DNA of 64,000 nt from an uncultured Eubacteriales bacterium. GTDB lineage: Bacteria; Bacillota; Clostridia; Christensenellales; Borkfalkiaceae. A program made the position numbers and the translations under genes. Each line of letters starts with the position of its first letter. Within the stretch, counting starts at the first letter, position 1. The notes under the pieces were generated by a model. It was not told the DNA's origin, did no database searches, and saw only the letters and a list, made by a program, of their open reading frames with translations. The DNA lies in the NCBI GenBank assembly GCA_900543915.1, contig UQTB01000003.1:1-64000 (forward strand). The letters are read 5' to 3'. Below, one piece after another: positions 56,654 to 64,000 of this stretch.

Positions 56654-58729
56654 ATGGAAAAAAAGAAGTTCAATTACATATCGCTGGCGTGCGCGGTTCT
56701 GGCGCTCGCAGTTTTTGCGGTATCGCTCGGCTTTTTTATCAAGGGGCAGGCGATCGGCAACAGCACCAGCGAATTAGCGCCCGATTTTTCAGAGCTGAAC
56801 GTCGTCAAAATGTATGCTGACGACGATATTTATCTTGCGGGCACCGACACGGGCGAAGTGCATTGTTACGACAAAGAGGGCGAACGCCTTTGGTATATTA
56901 CAAATCCGGACGGAAAATTTTCCGTGCGCGATCTGCAGCTTTTTAACGACCGGATATTCGTTGCGTTTGAAAACAGAAAAATTCTCTCGTTCTTATCGGA
57001 CGAGGTTTCCTCCGACGGAGAGGCTATATGGGAAGCGGAAAGTTCTCAGGTATACGACCTGGAGGACGCCCTTCCGAAAACCATGTATTTCGGAGAAAAT
57101 TCCGACTATTTTGCGGTGATCGCCGACGACAGCGCGTCCACCGATACTTTTCTCATCGCACTCCCTGTCTCCGTTTCTGCGGAAGACGTGGGCGAGGACG
57201 GAATCTATTATCTCTTTGAGCACAGTCTTTGGACGGCAGACCGCGCCTATCAGGGTTGCGTCGTCGTCGGAGATTCCATCTATTACTCCACCCGTACGTC
57301 CGACATCGGTATACTGCGGATAACGGAAAACGGCGAAGAGCACGAAGAAACCGTGATTGCCCGTTACAGCGCTCCGTTTTTGGCGCTGACCGGCGTGGAG
57401 GACGGGATTGCAGGGTTCACCAACGACGGCTCTCTGTATGTGTTTGAACAGCTCCCGATCCAGGCGGATTCCAAGCCTTTGATTTATCCGATTACGCAGG
57501 AAAAAATCAACAACGACGGCGTGACTGCGGGCGGTACCTGCTTTTACGTGCGGTACACAAACGGCGGCGTTTCCGTCGTGGACGCCATGGAGCGGTCGGA
57601 GACGGTACGGATTTCCAGCAGCGTCAACGAAAGCGTAATCATGTCGTCTCCGGATGGCTTCGTGCTTCGCTATTTCAAGACGGGCGAACCCGTCAGGCTG
57701 ACGTATTACACCAATGACCTCGCCAGGATGATCCAGGCGTATGACAATCTCTCCTGGCTGATGATCGCGGGGATGGTTGTGGGATTCCTCGCGCTCCTGT
57801 ACTGCGGCGCGCTCGTTTACCGTCCTCTCGGAAAAATTGTCAACCGGAAGTTTGTCGCCTGCGGAAAGGCGATCGCCAAGCACTGGGTGGTCTATGTCTC
57901 GCTCATTCCCACTTTCGTGCTCCTCGCGATTTTCTATTATTATCCCATCGTGTTCGGATTCAGCCTTTCCTTCCGCGACTATCTGCCGGGAGATCATTCC
58001 ATCTGGGTGGGCTTTGAGAACTTTGCCAGGGTCTTTAAAGACGATATCTTCGTCAGCTCCATCGGCTCGATGTTCATCTTCCTCGCGGCGGATCTTCTGA
58101 AGGCGCTCATTCCGCCCATCATCTTTGCGGAGGCGATCTTTGCCGTCAGAAACAAGAGCTTTTCCTTCTGGGTGCGCGCCCTGCTCTTTATCCCGGGGAT
58201 CCTGCCCGGCGTTGCGACCTCGCTGGTCTGGGCGGAGGGTATCTTCGGCGCCGGACAGAACGGGCTTATCAACGCATTGGGTAAATTATTCGTGCCGAGT
58301 ATGGCAAACATCAACTTCTTTGCGGAACGAGGTACGGCGACATTCGCCTTTATCATGTTCTCCTTCCCGTGGATCGGCAGCTATCTTATTTTCTACGGCG
58401 CCGTTTCCGGGATTCCGTCCTCTATGTATGAAGCGGCGAAGCTGGACGGCTGCGGCTGGCTGAAACGCATCGTAAAGCTGGATCTCCCCATGATTCTCCC
58501 GCAGATCAAGTACATACTGATTACCAGTTTCATCGGTTCTATTCAGAATTACGGCACCATATATGTGGTCAGGGGCACGAGCGGCCCGGTCTATACGCCG
58601 GCGCTGTGCATGTATTCGGAGATTATGCAGTCGAACTACGGGCTGGCCAGCGCGCAGAGCGTCATCCTGTTCCTGTTCCTCATGGTAGCGACTATTTTGA
58701 ATTTCCGGATCCAATCCGATCAATCCTAA
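56654..58729 (+). CDS. Sugar ABC transporter permease with extracytoplasmic propeller-like insertion
   Basis: 691 residues. The first span (ISLACAVLALAVFAVSLGFFI, about 7-28) is followed by about 330 extracytoplasmic residues with repeating beta segments (YLAGTDTGEVHCYDKEGERLWYI, RIFVAFENRKILSF, SIYYSTRTSDIGILRI, GIAGFTNDGSLYVFEQ), the pattern of a PQQ/WD-like beta-propeller. A second span near 363-390 leads into a MalF-type permease (about 415-691) with the EAA loop YEAAKLDGCGWLKRIVKLDLP contacting the ATPase. Ordinary sugar permeases of this type lack such a domain. ATG 56654 is chosen; a TTG at 56630 is less likely. The companion permease starts 11 bases after its stop. Confidence 0.88.
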   Translation: MEKKKFNYISLACAVLALAVFAVSLGFFIKGQAIGNSTSELAPDFSELNVVKMYADDDIYLAGTDTGEVHCYDKEGERLWYITNPDGKFSVRDLQLFNDRIFVAFENRKILSFLSDEVSSDGEAIWEAESSQVYDLEDALPKTMYFGENSDYFAVIADDSASTDTFLIALPVSVSAEDVGEDGIYYLFEHSLWTADRAYQGCVVVGDSIYYSTRTSDIGILRITENGEEHEETVIARYSAPFLALTGVEDGIAGFTNDGSLYVFEQLPIQADSKPLIYPITQEKINNDGVTAGGTCFYVRYTNGGVSVVDAMERSETVRISSSVNESVIMSSPDGFVLRYFKTGEPVRLTYYTNDLARMIQAYDNLSWLMIAGMVVGFLALLYCGALVYRPLGKIVNRKFVACGKAIAKHWVVYVSLIPTFVLLAIFYYYPIVFGFSLSFRDYLPGDHSIWVGFENFARVFKDDIFVSSIGSMFIFLAADLLKALIPPIIFAEAIFAVRNKSFSFWVRALLFIPGILPGVATSLVWAEGIFGAGQNGLINALGKLFVPSMANINFFAERGTATFAFIMFSFPWIGSYLIFYGAVSGIPSSMYEAAKLDGCGWLKRIVKLDLPMILPQIKYILITSFIGSIQNYGTIYVVRGTSGPVYTPALCMYSEIMQSNYGLASAQSVILFLFLMVATILNFRIQSDQS

Positions 58730-58740
58730 GGAGGCGCCTT

Positions 58741-59610
58741 ATGACTGTGCAATATAAATCCAAAGGCGGCAGCAGGAGAGGGATCGAGGGAAGAGCCGCG
58801 CAGACGGTTCTCATCATCTGTCTGCTGATTACCCTGTTCCTCACGCTCCTTCCCGTCATAATCACGATATTTTTATCGTTCAAGAGCCAGCTCGATATGA
58901 CGACGGGCAGCATCTGGTCGCTCCCGCAGGACGGGTGGCACTTCGACAACTATGCAAACGCATTCAGCGGAACGATCCGCTATATGCTGAACACGCTGGC
59001 AATCGTATTTATCTCGGTGTTCGTCACCATGCTGCTCAGCTGTTACGTGGCGTACCTGTTCGTGCAGAAGGATTTTGCGGCGAAAAACGTCTTGTTTTTC
59101 CTCATCATTCTCCCCATGCTGGTGCCCAGCGTCGTGCTGCTCAGCCCGACATTTCTCACCATTGTGGAGCTGAATCTTCAGGGTTCCTGGTGGGGGCTGA
59201 TTCTGCCGTATATCGCCGGCAACCAGATCGCCACGATCTTTCTGCTGCGTACGTTTATCGGCCAGCAGCCCAAGGATCTTTACGAGGCTGCTTCCATCGA
59301 CGGCGGCGGCATCTTCCGCCTCTTCTTCAGCGTATGCCTGCCGTTGTCCTTTCCCATCATGATGGTGCAGGGCGTATCCATCTTTGCGGCGATGTACAAC
59401 GACTATCTCTTCCCGCAGCTGATTTTCCTGCAGGCGGAAAGCAAGCCGAGGAGCACGCTTATGCCTCTGCTCAGTCAGATCGCCAATTCCGCGGAGGGCG
59501 GCGAACGCTACGCAGTCTATTTGGTATCCGGCATTCCGCTTATCATCACGACGCTGATCAGCCTCAAATTCTTCATCAGCGGAGAATTTGCGGCAGGATT
59601 GAAACTATAA
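58741..59610 (+). CDS. Carbohydrate ABC transporter permease (MalG type)
   Basis: 289 residues with six spans. The EAA loop is LYEAASIDGGGIFRLFFSVCLPLS near residue 180. Start at ATG 58741 after TAAGGAGGCGCCTT. It forms the membrane channel with the upstream permease and receives substrate from the downstream binding lipoprotein. No ATP-binding subunit is encoded in the window; a shared MsmK-like ATPase is expected. Confidence 0.93.
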   Translation: MTVQYKSKGGSRRGIEGRAAQTVLIICLLITLFLTLLPVIITIFLSFKSQLDMTTGSIWSLPQDGWHFDNYANAFSGTIRYMLNTLAIVFISVFVTMLLSCYVAYLFVQKDFAAKNVLFFLIILPMLVPSVVLLSPTFLTIVELNLQGSWWGLILPYIAGNQIATIFLLRTFIGQQPKDLYEAASIDGGGIFRLFFSVCLPLSFPIMMVQGVSIFAAMYNDYLFPQLIFLQAESKPRSTLMPLLSQIANSAEGGERYAVYLVSGIPLIITTLISLKFFISGEFAAGLKL

Positions 59611-59631
59611 AAATGAAAAAGGAGAAAAAAG

Positions 59632-61404
59632 ATGAAAAAGACATTATTACGTTTTCTTGCTTTTATGTTGGTTCTGATCACCGCATTTTCATTTATCGCG
59701 TGTGACGGGGACCCCACGCCCGGGCCCGATCCGGATCCTGATCCGGATCCTACTCCCGACCCGGTGCCGACCGATACCCTTCCCGAAAACGTGAGCGGCA
59801 CGCTGGATATCTATATCAGCCTCAATGAAGACGAAGCGGCTGCATATCAGATGGTGGCGGACGAGTACACGTATCTTCAGAAAGAGAAAGGAAATACGGT
59901 TAAAGTCAATATCAACAACAATTCCACGGCGGATTCTTATCAGAAGGAAGTCGAAGCCCTTATTTCCATGGGCGTGAGCAATGCAACGATAGCTAAGACG
60001 GGGGTTGCCCCCTCTTATTACGGGACGGACAGCATTGTCGATCTCTCTTCCTATCTCTCGCTGAAAAATCCGTACGCCGACAATCAGGTGTGGAAAGACG
60101 TGCTTGAACCGGAAGCCTATGCGCCGAAATTCGCGCGCGGCAAGTCCACCGTTCCCAGCATATCTTACGATACCAACTATCTCGTCGTATTCTACGATAC
60201 CCGCGCGCTGGCGGATCTCGGCCTTCAGGTTCCGACCACCTGGGACGAAATGATCGCCTGCCTTGAGGCGGCGTCCAAAGATTCCGACTTCAAGAATCCG
60301 CTCGGGTTGGGCGTCGATTCGGGCTCGGCGACGCGTACCTTCCTCGCTTGGGTGGTCCAGATGTATATGGATCAGTACTTCCGCGATTTTATCGATGTCG
60401 CTCATTCTCAGAAAGGGGATTACAGTTACAGTTCTCGGATCGACGGCAACTATGAATATGATCTGTCTGACCTCCTGTTAGGCGACTCTTCCAATTATAC
60501 GTACAACCTCAACCGTATGATCGATGCCTATTTCAACGATACCGACGAATGGGGCCCGCTTTCTCCGCGTTTTCAGGATATGATGGCGAATTTGCAGGAA
60601 CTTCTCCCGTATATCGATACCAAGGCGAGCTACGGCGACCTGTTCAACCGCTTTAACGAGACGGCTTCTTCCTACAATGCGGACGGGTCGGATAACGGCT
60701 TGTATCACGACCGCAAGATCTTCTACATTCAACGCCTCGATTATATCCTGACCTACAAGACGGCTTTTGAAACCAAGGGAACGAAGCTGTCCGTCAAGGA
60801 TATCGGCGACAGGCTGGGCTGGTTTGCGCTGCCTCCCATGACCGATCACGGCGACGACGGCGTCGGTGCTCCTGCGGCGGATACGGTCCGTTCGCTGGGC
60901 GGCGTGGAGAGCGAACTCGGCGTTATCAACAGCGGAAACCAGGCGCATACCGACCTCGCTGTCGACTTCCTCGCTTATTTTTATTCGCCGCAGGGTATGA
61001 ATGTCCGGCTGCAAGCGCTTGCTTTGACAGGAACTCCGCTGGTTATGGAGCAGCTCGTAAAAGGAGTTACCATTCCGGAAAACATCGATCTCGTGACAAA
61101 CGCTCTGAAATTTACCGGAAATTGTAACCTCAACCCCTATCTGCAGTTCGGCTACGGCTATACGAACACCAACATCAAGGTGGGCGATACCAATAACACT
61201 GTCATCAACACGATTGCCAATAACTTTGCGGATTTCTTCAAGAGTTCCTCGAATAATTGGGCGGACTACGGCAAAAAGATGCTGGATGCCATTACGGATG
61301 GGTTCAAGAACTACGCGACGGATCAGAAACTGATCTACGACACCTATGAAAATGTGAAAGAGGCAACGGAAGAGTATAAGAAGTCGCCTTATTCCAGCAA
61401 CTGA
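59632..61404 (+). CDS. Extracellular solute-binding lipoprotein of the sugar ABC transporter
   Basis: 590 residues. The lipoprotein signal ends FSFIAC with the lipid cysteine near residue 24, followed by a Pro-Asp linker. The mature part is a family 1 binding protein (SGTLDIYISLNEDEAAAYQMVADEY; VPSISYDTNYLVVFYDTRALADLGLQVPTTWDEM). At 590 residues it is longer than typical maltose-type proteins (about 400), which suggests a larger oligosaccharide ligand. Part of the LacI-linked operon. Confidence 0.92.
   Translation: MKKTLLRFLAFMLVLITAFSFIACDGDPTPGPDPDPDPDPTPDPVPTDTLPENVSGTLDIYISLNEDEAAAYQMVADEYTYLQKEKGNTVKVNINNNSTADSYQKEVEALISMGVSNATIAKTGVAPSYYGTDSIVDLSSYLSLKNPYADNQVWKDVLEPEAYAPKFARGKSTVPSISYDTNYLVVFYDTRALADLGLQVPTTWDEMIACLEAASKDSDFKNPLGLGVDSGSATRTFLAWVVQMYMDQYFRDFIDVAHSQKGDYSYSSRIDGNYEYDLSDLLLGDSSNYTYNLNRMIDAYFNDTDEWGPLSPRFQDMMANLQELLPYIDTKASYGDLFNRFNETASSYNADGSDNGLYHDRKIFYIQRLDYILTYKTAFETKGTKLSVKDIGDRLGWFALPPMTDHGDDGVGAPAADTVRSLGGVESELGVINSGNQAHTDLAVDFLAYFYSPQGMNVRLQALALTGTPLVMEQLVKGVTIPENIDLVTNALKFTGNCNLNPYLQFGYGYTNTNIKVGDTNNTVINTIANNFADFFKSSSNNWADYGKKMLDAITDGFKNYATDQKLIYDTYENVKEATEEYKKSPYSSN
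59728..59751 (+). repeat. Two 12-bp tandem repeats in the binding-protein linker
   Basis: GATCCGGATCCT occurs at 59728-59739 and 59740-59751, encoding part of the Pro-Asp linker. In-frame length variation is likely. Confidence 0.72.
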
Positions 61405-61407
61405 TCG

Positions 61408-61437
61408 AGAAGGGCAGGCGGTTGAACCTGCCCTTCT
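61408..61437 (+). other. Intercistronic hairpin after the binding-protein gene
   Basis: AGAAGGGCAGG (61408-61418) pairs perfectly with CCTGCCCTTCT (61427-61437); only a few T follow. Such hairpins often stabilise binding-protein mRNA while letting some transcripts reach the next gene. Confidence 0.6.
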
Positions 61438-61459
61438 TCTGAAAAGGAGAAAAAGCGAA

Positions 61460-63415
61460 ATGAGAAAATTGAGTACAAAAATCGCCGCTTTTGCGCTCGC
61501 CGGGCTGACGGCGTTTGCGTTTGCGGCCGGCGGCTGCGAGGAGACCCCGGGCCCCGGTCCGGGCCCGGATCCGGGGACGGAGCTGTTTCAGAATCAGCTG
61601 ACCGTATCGGAAGATTATCAAACGGGCGTGCTCCGCACCGCTTCCACGGACGACTACGGCCGCTCGTTTACGGCGTCTGGCGACTATGCGAGCGACAAAT
61701 ACGTGGGAATTTTCTACTGCCTGTGGCAGAGCTATGCGCCGACGAGCGACGTGCCGGACGTCAGCGTTTTTGAAGAAAGCGGGAAAGCTGAGAATGTTCT
61801 GACCGGCTCGGATGTTCCTTCCCAGCCAAATTTTACCTGGTGGGGCAAACCCATGTACGATTATTACGTGGCAGGTGATAAATGGGTTATCCGCCGCCAC
61901 CTCGAGCTGTTTATCAACGCGGGACTGGATTTCATCTGCTTTGACTGTTCTAACGACAATATTTATACCAAGGCGGCAAATGCCTTTCTGGAAGTCGCGA
62001 AGGAGCTTCAGGATCTCGGTTATGACGTCCCAAAACTCATGTTCATGACCAATACGGATACGGTCGCCCGCACAGAAGAGATTTACAGAAACTATTACCG
62101 GGACGGGACGTACGATTCCCTTTGGTTCAGAGGGAACGGAGAAAAGCCGTGGATTCTCTCGCATGCGAATCAGCTTGGCGGACTGGACAGTGAAATCAGC
62201 TCCTATTTTTATTTCAAGAGAGCGCAGTGGCCAAATGCGGCGACGAATACCAATAACTTCCCCTGGATGAGCTGGTCCTATCCGCAGGAGACGTATCAGG
62301 ACAGCCAGGTCGGCAAGATTATGAGCGTTTCCGTCGCAGAACACGTGGGGATATCGGGCAATCAGGCGGTCAGGGCAGATTTTTCGGATTCGGGCCTCTG
62401 CGCGCCCTATAACTTCGATACGCTCTCCGAGACTGCAATTTCCGTGCTGACCAATCTGGGCGCCAAGCGGAATATGTCTGCAAAGGAATATGCGAATCTC
62501 GTCTATAACGCCAATTGGGGCAGAGGATTCTCGCATGAGGATAACGTCAACGATCCGGACCGCGTCAACGAAAACATCAACTTTGAAGAGCAGTGGGCAA
62601 CCGCGTTGGACGAAAGCAGGGATATCACGCTCGTATTCGTCACCGGCTGGAACGAATGGACGGCGCAGAAGCAGTCCGACTCTGCAATTTTCGGCGGAGA
62701 ATACGGCCATTACGTGGATCTTTTTAACCGCGAGTTCTCCCGCGACGCGGAGATGATGGAGGGCGGCTATCTGGATAACTGCTATCTGCAGCTTGTCCGT
62801 AACATCCGCCTGTTTAAAGAGACCGAAAAGGCAGCTGTGTTCGCGCGTTCGGCGGGGTTCGATCCCTATGACCTCGCGCAGTGGAGCGCAATCACGGCCG
62901 TGTATAAGGATCTGACGACGGATACCGAGCCCAGAAACGCGATGAGCGCGGCGATGGAGAAGCTGACCAACGACACCGGCAGAAACGACATCAGCGAAGT
63001 ACGCGTCGCGTCGGATGATGAAAACGTCTATTTCCTGATTCAGACGGTTGCGGATATCACGGAAAAAGAAGCCGACGATGCGCATTGGATGAATCTGTAT
63101 ATCGGCGTCGACGGAAAAGAGGGCGGATGGAACGGCCTGCATTACGTGGTGAACCGTTCGCTTTCCGGCACGGAAGCCTCTCTGTCCCGCATAGAAGACG
63201 GAAGCTATACCGATGTCGCCAAGGCAAAAACAGAAGTCAGCGGCAATCTGATGCTGGTTACGGTGAAAAAGAGCGACCTGGGGATTACGGGAGCTTGTTC
63301 GCTGCAATTCAAAGTGTGCGATAACTTGCAAAAGGACTTCGATATCACCGATCTCTACGTAAACGGCGACTGTGCGCCGCTCGGAAGAATCAACTACGTT
63401 TATTCGGCGGAATAA
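61460..63415 (+). CDS. GH99/WbsX-like glycoside hydrolase, lipoprotein
   Basis: 651 residues. The lipoprotein signal ends AAGGC near residue 27, then a Gly-Pro linker. The catalytic-type domain shows KYVGIFYCLWQSY, FTWWGKPMYDYYVAGDKWVIRRH, FICFDCSND, and FVTGWNEWTAQ. The C-terminal CBM9/DOMON-like domain reads GRNDISEVRVASDDENVYFLI...WMNLYIGVDG...GLHYVVNR and ends in PLGRINYVY, the same ending as its paralogue at 47139-49076. Two such enzymes on opposite arms of one locus suggest related linkages of a single glycan. Catalytic residues beyond the WNEW glutamate are not assigned. Confidence 0.8.
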   Translation: MRKLSTKIAAFALAGLTAFAFAAGGCEETPGPGPGPDPGTELFQNQLTVSEDYQTGVLRTASTDDYGRSFTASGDYASDKYVGIFYCLWQSYAPTSDVPDVSVFEESGKAENVLTGSDVPSQPNFTWWGKPMYDYYVAGDKWVIRRHLELFINAGLDFICFDCSNDNIYTKAANAFLEVAKELQDLGYDVPKLMFMTNTDTVARTEEIYRNYYRDGTYDSLWFRGNGEKPWILSHANQLGGLDSEISSYFYFKRAQWPNAATNTNNFPWMSWSYPQETYQDSQVGKIMSVSVAEHVGISGNQAVRADFSDSGLCAPYNFDTLSETAISVLTNLGAKRNMSAKEYANLVYNANWGRGFSHEDNVNDPDRVNENINFEEQWATALDESRDITLVFVTGWNEWTAQKQSDSAIFGGEYGHYVDLFNREFSRDAEMMEGGYLDNCYLQLVRNIRLFKETEKAAVFARSAGFDPYDLAQWSAITAVYKDLTTDTEPRNAMSAAMEKLTNDTGRNDISEVRVASDDENVYFLIQTVADITEKEADDAHWMNLYIGVDGKEGGWNGLHYVVNRSLSGTEASLSRIEDGSYTDVAKAKTEVSGNLMLVTVKKSDLGITGACSLQFKVCDNLQKDFDITDLYVNGDCAPLGRINYVYSAE

Positions 63416-63434
63416 AAGATGATTGGCAAATAAA

Positions 63435-63477
63435 AAAGAAAGAGGCTGCTGTATCATAATAGCCTCTTTCTTTTTTT
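63435..63477 (+). terminator. Terminator at the end of the glycan operon
   Basis: AAAGAAAGAGGCT (63435-63447) pairs with AGCCTCTTTCTTT (63461-63473), with T-run to 63477. The next roughly 190 bases hold no gene. Confidence 0.87.
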
Positions 63478-63665
63478 GTTCTGACTGGTTAAAAGAAGAC
63501 GGCGGTTCAGCTTGCTCTGCATTTTCTTCCGTTCCCCAAGGGGATATTATAAATAATTGCTATTATATATTATTGTTTAAAATAGAATCGGCAGCCCGCA
63601 CGGCGGTAAGATTGCGCGGTTCGACAAATAAAAGAGATTTGTCATATTTTTTCATGACAAACAAA

Positions 63666-63694
63666 TTGACAAAATCGATATTTGCGGGTACAAT
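63666..63694 (+). promoter_or_regulatory. Promoter of the MMPL gene
   Basis: TTGACA (63666-63671), 17 bases, TACAAT (63689-63694); the start codon is 25 bases on, behind GGGAGAAATAAA. Confidence 0.75.
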
Positions 63695-63719
63695 GAAAGA
63701 ACAGTGGGAGAAATAAAAT

Positions 63720-64000
63720 ATGTTGAAATTCAGTCGGTTTATCGTAAAGTACCGCTATTGGTTCATGGGAGTATTCCTGGCGCTCTTTGTCGGCGGGCTT
63801 TTTTGCATGGGGTTGGTCAAAGTCAACTATGATTTTACCGAATATCTGCCGCCGGACAGCGAGACGCGGATTTCCCTCGACCTCATGGAGGATACGTTCG
63901 GAGATATCGGAACCGTTCAGATCATGGCGAAAAACGTCACCGAGCAGGAGGCGGCGCAGATTTACGCCCTGATCTCCGGTACGGAAAATGTCCGCGGCGT
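63720..64000 (+). CDS. MMPL/RND family transporter, N-terminal fragment
   Basis: The first 93 codons of a large membrane transporter cut by the window edge. After a basic N-terminus, a first span (FMGVFLALFVGGLFCMGLV) leads to VNYDFTEYLPPDSETRISLDLM, which is the conserved start of the periplasmic porter region in MMPL proteins. GDIGTVQIMAKN follows. Own promoter. Function (lipid or drug export) cannot be told from this part. Confidence 0.77.
   Translation, partial: MLKFSRFIVKYRYWFMGVFLALFVGGLFCMGLVKVNYDFTEYLPPDSETRISLDLMEDTFGDIGTVQIMAKNVTEQEAAQIYALISGTENVRG

Noticed and set aside
61304..63457. A 717-codon frame antisense to the GH99-like gene
   Set aside because: Shadow frame: it covers almost exactly the plus-strand gene and reads as Arg/Ile/His-rich filler.

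Overview
The window comes from an anaerobic, endospore-forming member of the Clostridia (Bacillota). The pointers are a yqfC-yqfD-phoH-HD hydrolase-ybeY-era-yqzL-recO cluster, a rubredoxin plus flavodiiron pair, pyruvate phosphate dikinase, and consensus sigma-A promoters. A gut or plant-polymer lifestyle is suggested by the secreted glycan-handling genes near the right end. The family cannot be fixed from this window. No rRNA, tRNA or CRISPR array was found.

Layout. 1-18.2 kb is GC-rich chromosomal backbone. It holds the end of an S41 protease, a cysteine desulfurase facing a DUF3343 gene, rubredoxin/flavodiiron oxygen defence, and a minus-strand MarR-controlled operon (MFS pump, two nitroreductases, radical SAM protein, mutM). 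A TetR regulator, the sporulation/ribosome-maturation cluster and ppdK follow. 18.2-37.7 kb is a visibly more AT-rich insertion after ppdK. It carries a structured small-RNA candidate, an XRE regulator, and a type I restriction-modification operon that also encodes a PrrC-like anticodon nuclease, a HEPN-like protein and a membrane protein. A type I Thoeris pair (SIR2-SLOG ThsA and TIR-like ThsB) comes next, then a sigma-like gene, a BRO protein, a relaxase, TnpV, small genes and a large serine recombinase. I read this as a mobilizable transposon of the Tn4451/TnpX kind carrying a phage-defence cargo.

37.8-46.4 kb is mixed accessory sequence: a DUF4143 ATPase behind three iterated repeats, a small membrane protein behind a hairpin-rich leader, an orphan type IV pilin-like protein with a long beta-rich body, a structured intergenic element, a PlsC-type acyltransferase with a zinc ribbon, glutamate dehydrogenase and a GNAT acetyltransferase. 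46.4-63.5 kb is a glycan-foraging locus built around a LacI regulator. On the minus strand are a lipoprotein with a possible cohesin-like domain, a GH99/WbsX-like lipoprotein and a dockerin protein. On the plus strand are LacI, a 1729-residue repeat surface protein, two sugar ABC permeases (one with a large extracytoplasmic insertion), a binding lipoprotein and a second GH99/WbsX-like lipoprotein. No transporter ATPase is encoded, so a shared ATPase elsewhere is expected. The window ends in the start of an MMPL/RND transporter gene.

The least-described parts are the nuclease-studded restriction operon next to Thoeris on one element, the promoter-plus-five-hairpin RNA at 18.9 kb, the permease with the extracytoplasmic insertion, and the possible cohesin/dockerin/GH99-like trio.
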